From Mycteria americana (lineage: Eukaryota; Chordata; Aves; Ciconiiformes; Ciconiidae): a stretch of DNA of 64,000 nt. This document shows positions 60,519 through 64,000 of this stretch, in pieces. Numbering within the stretch: the first letter of the stretch is position 1; each line of letters starts with the position of its first letter. Both the position numbers and the translations under genes were made by a program. Below the pieces are notes generated by a model. That model made no database searches, was not told the DNA's origin, and saw nothing but the letters and a program-made list of their open reading frames with translations. The DNA lies in NCBI RefSeq assembly GCF_035582795.1, contig NC_134366.1, positions 151,079,519 to 151,143,518 of the forward strand, given 5' to 3'.

Positions 60519-63500
60519 GTAATCCATAATTTAAGAAGCTGGATTGTATTTGAGTGATAGAAAATACCTAAATTTCATTCAGGTGGCCACAATGTCTAAA
60601 TTAGACTATTATATCTCTGTCCACCTACAAATCACGTAAAGGTGAGTGAAATACTTGAATATTATAAAATAGAATCAAATTACAATAAAACGTAATTAAT
60701 CCTTGTATCTTTTCCTTCTGTTTTGTTGAATTCTTAAATTGACGGAACTCATAGTGCAAGATAGATTAGCATGAGAAACGTACTGTAGGGGTAGTGTGTT
60801 AGCTTTTATCCTCTGCAGCTCTGGTTCTTCTATTTCAGATCACTCTGTTTTCTACAGCTCATTAACTGCTTAGGGATTCACATTAAGTTGTTTTCTTGTA
60901 TGTTTTCAGCCATTTTGTTTTCAGATTCTCATAATATTTTTAAAGATAAGGTTTTCTCTTTGAGAGTAATAATTCCTGAATTATTTCTTTTTTATGAGAG
61001 TAATAATTCCTCAATTCTTATTGAGTCCTGTATCTAGTGGTAGAGATGTTCACCACTTTTTTATTTTTTAATTTCCTGACATGGAATTCAGCTCAGTTGA
61101 ACTTGGAGATATTTATGTGATATAAAAATGCCTAAGGAACTATATATCTGTTTACTACTACCTCTGAGTTTGCACAGAAATTTGGAGTATGAGGTGTTGT
61201 TTTGTGCAGAAAAATGAAATTGGAGAGTACTGGAATGAATTGCAATTTGCCTTCTTGGGGCATGTAACTTTAGAAGGGTTAAAGACATGACAGTTTTGTG
61301 TTAGGCTTTTTTCTGTCTTCTGTTAACAGAAATCTTATACTTGCCTTGAATCAAGAAAGAACATTGAAATTTAGTGTGTGGAATATTATGTACTACAGAG
61401 TATCATCTTGCTTTGGAATTGGTACTTGAGGAGCCAGATCTGGAGGCTCTTTTAAAGCTCTGAGATCCAGTAAACTCTGGTGGCTTGGAATTGCAGGAGA
61501 GGCTGCATCCACCGTATCCTACCATGGACAGCGCTTCAGCTCTGGCAGTTCCTTGGCGTTTGGTTCTTTGGGTCTCACCTGTGAACAACAGAAGTCAAAA
61601 GCTTGCTAAAGAATTGGATGATTATATCACCTTCAGTGACAGTTCTAGAATTTTGGTTCCTCAAGTTTGTTTCTGTCAGTGTTATCTGTGGACCTCCCAG
61701 AAAGGTGTCGTCTTAGTGAAAGGCTGGAGGTCTGCTTATTGTAATGTCAACATCTTAGGAAGTTAAAACATTTTAAAAGATGTATTTCCACAGATCCAGA
61801 TGCAACATGTGCATTGAAAATTGGTTTGTGTGTCATCTTTTATGAATATATTGTGGTTCTTAATGATTAGTGTACTCATACGAATTGCATATATTGTATT
61901 TGCAGTACTGTAGCAAATTATCAGATCTGGTGCCTTCTTACATTACTATTTGATAGATTCTGTAGATGTACTTTGTGCTTCTCTGAAACTGTAGAGCACT
62001 ATCACCTCCTTCACTTGTCATCACATTCCTTCTTCAACGGCATAGAGTATGTTGGTAGTGAAGTCTAATGATTCAGAGAGCACTAGTGAAATCTTACCTT
62101 ATTGAATGGACTGTAAGTTACTTTCCATGTGGTGAAGTTCTCTAAATACAGTTGGTTTTGGTTTTTGATGCATAAATAACACTAATATAGAGGTCCCATG
62201 TGGTAAACAGCCTCCACGAGGAGTAGAGGTCTCCTTATAGGAAGATTTTATTCTCTGTGGTGTAGGATATGGCTTTGCTAAGCTTCAATTTGCACATCCT
62301 GGATTTTAGTAAGATGTTGAGTCATCTGCTTGGATTTGTTTCGGTCTTTGGAGGATATAGGTATCATACTACTGTTGTAATTTGTTGAAAGATTTATTTG
62401 ACCTGCAGCTCTGCTGTGTTCTCAGAGATGGAGCTAGGCAGAGCTTTAGCTAAAAATGTAGCTTTGGTAACAATAGAGTACTGCTAAACTTAAGATGTTT
62501 AGATGTGACCAGTCTGATGATATCAATTCTGAATCAATAGACCACTCTGTGGACTATAGCGCTACAAGATTTTGGAGGGTTGGATCTGAAACTGCATTTG
62601 TAGCTCTTACTGCACAGTGCAGCCTCTGGGTTCTGGAGAATTTGGAAAAAGCATACATGTGGATTTTGTGTTGCACCTCAGGAGAGAACTTACTCCTACA
62701 GTTTTTCTAGTATTTTTAGTCACTTCAGCATAGAATACCTGAATTGTAGTGGCAAAGGTGGTCATAGTGTTATATTTAAAAATTACAGGACTAAGAAGCA
62801 ACCCCCACCTGTTTTCTCCCACTTGTATTTAAAACATGCCCCCCCTTTTTTTAAACTGTATTATATATGATTTTGCTGATGTTTTCATTACTTTGTTTTG
62901 AATAGTAAGATTTACAATTTAAATTCATTTTCTTAAAAGACTGATCCTCACTCATGAGAATCTGATTCTAGTGTATTTAAAGCTGAACTTAATTAGAAAG
63001 CTCGTACCTATATGGTACTTTTAACAATATACTGCACCACTAGTTTGGAAATGTCTTCACAGAAGTGTGAAACAAATTTTTTGTCAAATGTGACCCCTGT
63101 TTCATTTGGAAGATAGAATTCTGCCCCCTCTTTTTATGCATTCAGGCAAAAAGACACACAGATGAAAGTGGTGTTGCTCTTTTCTTGAATACTGCTGGAA
63201 ACTATCAGTATAACTCACTTTTTTTTTTCTGGATTTGTAATGTTTTTGTCGTTCACAAGCAGGAAAATGTAAATTAGATTGCATTTGAAAGAACCTTGAA
63301 AGCAAAATATTGAAAAAACTTTGGACCTGTGGAGGGACAGCTTCACTTTCTTCAATGAAATTAGTAGCTTGCTTTAAAATCATAATTAAATTACTGGTTA
63401 TGATTTTATAGTTGCTAGTTATATAGTCTGCAAAATATTTCTATGCTGAACTTAAGCAACTAAATGCTATGTGCCAGCTTCTATTTATATACAGGTCAGT

Positions 63501-64000
63501 TTACACCACTCTAGTGATGAATATGGGTCTCTTATGCCCCTTAATTATTGAAATGATACATCTGATTTTTGGAATTCATATAAGCTAAAAATATGTTACC
63601 ATTTTAAGAAGTCAGTGAAAATTCTTAAAAACAAGTTATTCCACATATTCTTCAGTAGTTTTTTTTAGATTGATATGCTAAAAAGGTAAATTCAGATTGT
63701 TAGAAATCTGACAGTACTAAGCTGTCAAAATTTTGACTTTGCATTTCTGGATTTCCTGTTTCTGTAGACAATGGTCTAAAACATTTTCTGGGTTTTGTTT
63801 TAATACAATTACAATCCTATTAAAGTGGCAGGAGATGTTAAAATGCTATTTCTGACCTGCTGGAACTAGCTTTGCTCAAAGGGTGACATATGCGCAAGAA
63901 TGGTATAAAATGAAGCAAGCTGAGTGATGATAAGAAATGTGATATGTGTTTTACAATTAAGATTTTAATATTGAAATACTTTTAAAACATAGAAATGTAC
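60519..64000 (+). other. VPS13B: VPS13B intron 4 (partial)
   Basis: Begins with GTAATC and runs off the window. AT-rich, with a 17-base direct repeat at 60961-61011 and a C7T8 tract near 62840. Open frames (61485-61766 and others) have no splice or motif support, and no further VPS13B exon was found. Confidence 0.85.
60961..61011 (+). repeat. 17-bp direct repeat
   Basis: 'tgagagtaataattcct' at 60961-60977 recurs exactly at 60995-61011, spacing 34 bases. The flanking 'gaatta/caattc' is also similar, so this is a diverged local duplication. Confidence 0.85.

Overview
The window is vertebrate nuclear DNA, most likely from a bird or another sauropsid. The signs are spliced coding exons with GT-AG boundaries, CR1-type LINE fossils, a MIR-like SINE fossil, low CpG outside one promoter island, and long AT-rich introns. 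There are no operons, CRISPR arrays, tRNA or rRNA genes that I can see. The one securely identified gene is VPS13B (COH1), on the plus strand. The window covers its promoter, its non-coding first exon and coding exons 2 to 4, and the gene runs off the right edge. These exons encode roughly the first 138 residues, including the N-terminal chorein region of this very large bridge-like lipid-transfer protein of the Golgi. Layout: 1-14564 is intergenic, AT-rich and gene-poor. It holds ancient repeat remnants, AT-rich tracts, a cluster of octamer motifs, a small CpG-rich patch at about 10.24-10.50 kb, and one minus-strand stretch (8882-9134) that looks like the last coding exon of an unrecognised gene. 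14565-15315 is a CpG island with GC boxes and ETS sites, the VPS13B promoter. Exon 1 ends at 15092 or possibly 15148. Exon 2 is 15838-16015 with the start codon at 15869. Intron 2 (7.5 kb) carries two opposed CR1 fragments. Exon 3 is 23478-23621. Intron 3 is 36.8 kb and carries a 1.1-kb decayed CR1 and many sense-strand T runs. Exon 4 is 60398-60518, or 60395-60518 through a tandem NAGNAG acceptor. The rest is intron 4. All other long open frames appear to be chance frames, CpG-island artefacts or CR1 remnants. I did not find a clearly new biological system. The observations most worth a check are the orphan minus-strand terminal-exon candidate and the NAGNAG acceptor of exon 4.
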